Source of the DNA: Chiua virens
Lineage: Eukaryota > Basidiomycota > Agaricomycetes > Boletales > Boletaceae
Length of the DNA stretch: 64,000 bases
NCBI GenBank assembly: GCA_019787685.1
Contig: JAHNUO010000008.1
Span: 434,001 to 498,000, forward strand
Direction of reading: 5' to 3'
Below are positions 60,604 through 64,000 of this stretch, piece after piece. Each line of letters starts with the position of its first letter. Position 1 is the stretch's first letter. The notes under the pieces were generated by a model that was given only the letters and a program-made list of their open reading frames with translations, was not told the origin of the DNA and searched no databases. Made by a program: the position numbers and the translations under genes.

Positions 60604-62065
60604 ATGTCCTTGAAACGCTGGTTTTCTACGTCTGCAAAGCGTTGCACGGTACCACCAGTATTTCCGACTTCTGCAAGCGCACAGCTCGTAAAACATCATG
60701 TTTCTCTCCGGAATCCAGAGACAGCAGCTCAGGTGGCCGACGCGTTTGTTCCCCCTGGCACCAAGGACAAGGTCATCATTGAAGCATTTCCGGGTATGTC
60801 GTTTTTTTTCCGCTTCGGCCAGAAAATAATACTGATGAATAAATCTCGTAGGACCAGGGTTATTGACGCGTGCTTTACTGCAGCTTCCAAAAGAACGCAT
60901 ACGCAAGATTATTGTTCTCGAGAATGCGGAATGTTTTCTCCAGAGTCTCCGGGTATGTTGATATATCACCACCGTCTCTGCTGCGTGTTAATCGCACTCA
61001 GCCGCTTCAAACGATGGATCCTCGCGTCCATGTCCTCCCATGGGATGGATACTCGTGGAGCACCTACCGACAGCTGGAAGACGAGGGTCACCTACGGGAT
61101 GTTGAAGCTTCCAGTTGGACAGAGCGTGCGTCCTAAACTGTCACCGCACTTTTTTTTAATACTCAGGGATGCTGTCACTTTAGCTGATCCTGCCCTTCGT
61201 TTTGTCGCACATCTCCCCACTTCCATCTATGGGGAACAGCTCATTGCACAGTTGTTGCGTTTAGTACCTGACCAGGGCTGGTTGTTCCGTTATGGCAGAG
61301 TTCCTATGAACTACATTATGCATGATTTCGTGTGGGAGGTATGGGGAGTCGCTCTGCATTGGTTGTGCTGATAGCCTCTTTGCAGCGTATATCGGCCAAT
61401 ACGAGCAGCACGGCTAAGCTGAAGAATCGCTGTAAGTTGTCTGTTATAGCCGAAGCTGCCACCTCTTTCCGAGAGGTTGTCCCTTCGGATACTCTTCGGC
61501 CGTATGAGGAGCATTTTTGGCCACCAAACATTGCCACTGCTGAGGGTCGTTCGAGAAAGAACCGACAAAACAGAGACATGGTGGCTGTCACTATGTGTCC
61601 ACTGCCAGAACAGGTCTCGTCCTCGATGTGCGGCAAACTGAGCGAAGATAACTCACGGCTTCTTTTCCAGGCGATCGAGAAAAGCCTGATTGACAAATGG
61701 GACTTTTGCTTGCGCAAACTATTTGTTCTCAAATCAACTCCACTCGACCGTGCAATTTCGTGCGTCAGGATGTCTTGTCTTGTCCGGTTACTCATCTTGT
61801 TGTAGCCATTTAGCCCCCGGCGCATCAACGTTATTGACGATGCTTGCAAATGATCATGCTGCTGGTCATCACTCGTTTGACGCTTCCAAGCCAGTGCGCG
61901 AGATGAATGTACAAGATTGGGCATCACTTGTGCGCGCATTCCATTCATGGCCATTTGCGCCTGATGTTAGTTCGCAATTCCAGCCTCCTAACTTGACATG
62001 CTGACCTGTCTATGATTTAGGACTTGCTTATAACAGATTCATTTTCTCGTGGAGATAGACTGTAG
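60604..62065 (+). CDS. Mitochondrial transcription factor B / rRNA adenine dimethyltransferase-like (MTF1-type)
   Basis: The fold is that of the KsgA/Dim1 methyltransferases; in fungi the mitochondrial member usually works as the transcription initiation factor Mtf1. The start MSLKRWFSTSAKRCTVPPVF is a presequence. LVKHHVSLRNPETAAQVADA starts the domain, and IIEAFPGPGLLTRALLQLPK is motif I (SAM site), followed by IIVLENAECFLQSLR (motif II). LRFVAHLPTSIYGEQLIAQL occupies the catalytic motif IV position, where active enzymes have NxPY/F; here it reads HLPT, arguing against methylation activity. RKLFVLKSTPLDRAISHLAP leads into the C-terminal helical domain. The last exon gives DLLITDSFSRGDRL and TAG at 62063. 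About eight introns. Confidence 0.82.
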
Positions 62066-62258
62066 AGATCTTACTGAGTACATGCTTCTATGGAGTGAGA
62101 ATTTGTAATAGGACTGTCTCATAGGGACAACACATTCTAAAATGGTTATGGTACATCGATTGACGTACCTTTGTCCTCTTTGCATTTCCAACACCCATCC
62201 ACCAACCAAGATGTGTAGTCTGGCTGCATAGCTCACCAGAGTAAATCTTGCACATTGA

Positions 62259-64000
62259 CTAGTAAGATTCGACTTTCATATCATTCAAACCCAGCTCTTC
62301 ATTTTGCTCCCAACTTCGTTCATAGGTCTCGATGGTCATGTTTGGATCGGGATCTGGCGCGTATATGTTCTGCACGTATGAATTTGCCAATGGATCATCG
62401 AGAATGACCGTGAACTCTCGCTCGACGTGTTTGATCTGGGACGTCAGGAATGAGCACTCAATGGAACCCGTTTGACAAACGAAACGTCGCTCAACTGCAT
62501 TCAGATCCTCCAAGAATGTTTGAAATTTTGTGCGATCGTCGTCTCCCGTCGCGCTCGAGTCACCGGTCAGAAGGAGCTTCTGAGATAGTTCCTCGTAAAC
62601 CTGGTCTAAGATTCCTTCTAGGGTCGTGAATCGTCCACCCAACGTTCCATGCTGGAGGACAAGCTCTATCTCTGGTATTGTCAATCCGCCTGTTTCACTC
62701 TAAAAAACATGAGTATTGTCGCCTCATGCGAAGGGGACGCTGCTGACCTTCAAGACATCTCGCCTCAGGTCTTCCTGGTCGACCACTTTCAACGTAATCT
62801 TCTTTCCTTTGGCCGAGATTGCCGATCCAGCCTTGACTTCATTGTCTCGGTATCCACAGTTGTCACAATTCGTCGACATGATCAACGTCTCCTGCAGCAA
62901 TGTGTCATGAATTTATTTCGAACAGCGAATGCGAAAACGACTTACCTTGAAGTAGGGAATAGATACTTTCTTCATTCGCGTCACTAATGCACGTCCGCAA
63001 CGCGGGCAAATCCCCGGAACTCAAAGACCTCGTCGTTCTTCCCGTCAAAGCGGTCGCCTTCCCCCTCGGCTGCCTTTGTATCTCCTGCATCTTCCTCTGA
63101 TGGATCTTTCGTCTCTTCGTTTGCGGTAGCTAGTCCCAAACTCGCTGCTTGCTCAAGCGTCCTCGTGTACGTCTTCAGACTCCACTTGGGATCAGCCATG
63201 CTCCCGGCAAACTCCAAGAAGGAACTCCCAGACGGATCGTCCAGCGTGATCGTAATCGTCCTCTTGACCGGATCTTCTTTGAGTTTGTCTACGACGGGTT
63301 TGTCGGACGCGACACCTCTCTCGTCCTCCTCGTCCTCATCTATCACTTCTTTGAGTCCATCGATGATTTCCTGGATCTTGGTGTATGCAACCTCGTTCTG
63401 TATCCGTCTCAGAGGTTGGTCTGCGCCGAGGTCGGCCACGATGTCACGTAGCAAACCCTCGACGGTCGTCAGCTGCCCTCGCTCATTTGGTGGGAGCGTC
63501 AGCTCAAACTCGGGAATAGATATCTCACACGCTTGCGAGCGGACGAGTTGACGATCGAGATCGCCCCGGTGGAGTACCTTGAGCGTATACGTCACGCCAA
63601 GTTCTATCGTTTGATATCAGATCGCTCATGAGATAAATGTACTCGGTTGGGCATACCTCGAATGATGCCCGCAGATTGGATCTCATTGTTCGTCATGCCA
63701 CAGTGTTCGCATCGGAAGCTCATCACGATAACTTCTCGGAAGTAGGGAATAGACGTGAGCATCATGCGGGTTATTCCCTGCAAGCCACACCCGAGTCAGC
63801 GGGATGAAATACACGCGTCTTGTATAAGGATCTCTAGGGACAGCGGGGGCTCACCTGTTCCCCACATCGCATACAGAGTGACTCGACCTCTTGTAGAGGC
63901 CTGTCTTCTTGGATATCACCATCAGTGGTAGTCTGTTCCTCCGGCAGATCATCTGCCTGCTTGGCTAACTGCCCGATGGGAGGGAAGAACTGAACATTGG
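62259..64000 (-). CDS. ZPR1: ZPR1 zinc finger protein (5' partial)
   Basis: ZPR1 is a conserved zinc-finger chaperone that binds eEF1A and assists its folding. The gene enters from beyond the right edge; [20 protein letters not shown] is the first part visible. Finger 1 is [20 protein letters not shown] then [19 protein letters not shown]. The first ZPR1 domain includes [20 protein letters not shown]. Finger 2 is [20 protein letters not shown] then [20 protein letters not shown], and the second domain has [20 protein letters not shown]. An acidic linker with DEDEEDERG separates them. The stop is TAG at 62259-62261. The double ZnF-domain architecture is complete, with the four CxxC pairs present. 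Confidence 0.95.

Overview
The window reads as nuclear DNA of an Agaricomycete-type basidiomycete (mushroom-forming fungus). Nearly every gene is cut by several short introns of about 50-65 nt with GT(A/G/C)NGT donors. Genes are dense on both strands and mostly 50-300 bp apart. The encoded set is eukaryotic: splicing factors, Mediator, a nucleoporin, mitochondrial import proteins. Two families point to Agaricomycetes: a TRI5-type terpene synthase and a coiled-coil protein with the VTLIDASGREH-type ubiquitin-like module. I see no rRNA, tRNA, CRISPR array or intact transposon.

Layout. 0-29 kb is mostly housekeeping: a HECT ligase (UFD4/TRIP12, 5' cut by the window edge), a PB1-ZZ protein, PHF5A/Rds3, a dual-specificity phosphatase, an uncharacterised acidic protein, MED4, an eIF4E-like protein, TMEM14, an EEF1AKMT4-like methyltransferase, a broken terpene synthase, NDUFAF7/MidA, MMS19, two fungus-restricted genes and PRP40. 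29.4-33 kb is accessory: one intact small gene, possibly a beta-trefoil protein, followed by two decayed copies. 33-40 kb is housekeeping again: bL21m and ATP1 (divergent, both mitochondrial), a DUF2408 protein, tropomyosin and MsrB. 40-52 kb is an expanded array of alpha/beta-hydrolase-3 (HSL-type) esterases: a relic, two intact tandem genes, two frame-broken tandem genes and one intact inverted gene, with an MBD4-like DNA glycosylase inserted before the last. 53-64 kb holds a YANK/STK32-type kinase, guanylate kinase, an MCUR1/FMP32 protein, NUP35, MAK16, a mitochondrial transcription factor B-like protein and ZPR1 (cut by the right edge).

Genes often sit in head-to-head pairs with 75-315 bp between start codons, so shared bidirectional promoters are likely. 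Several pairs join related functions, such as bL21m with ATP1. The dynamic parts are the esterase array and the 30-33 kb family; both show birth-and-decay, with copies at different stages of loss. Several conserved genes also carry single-base frame breaks. Either they are real lesions, or the assembly has indel errors; the sequence alone cannot decide.
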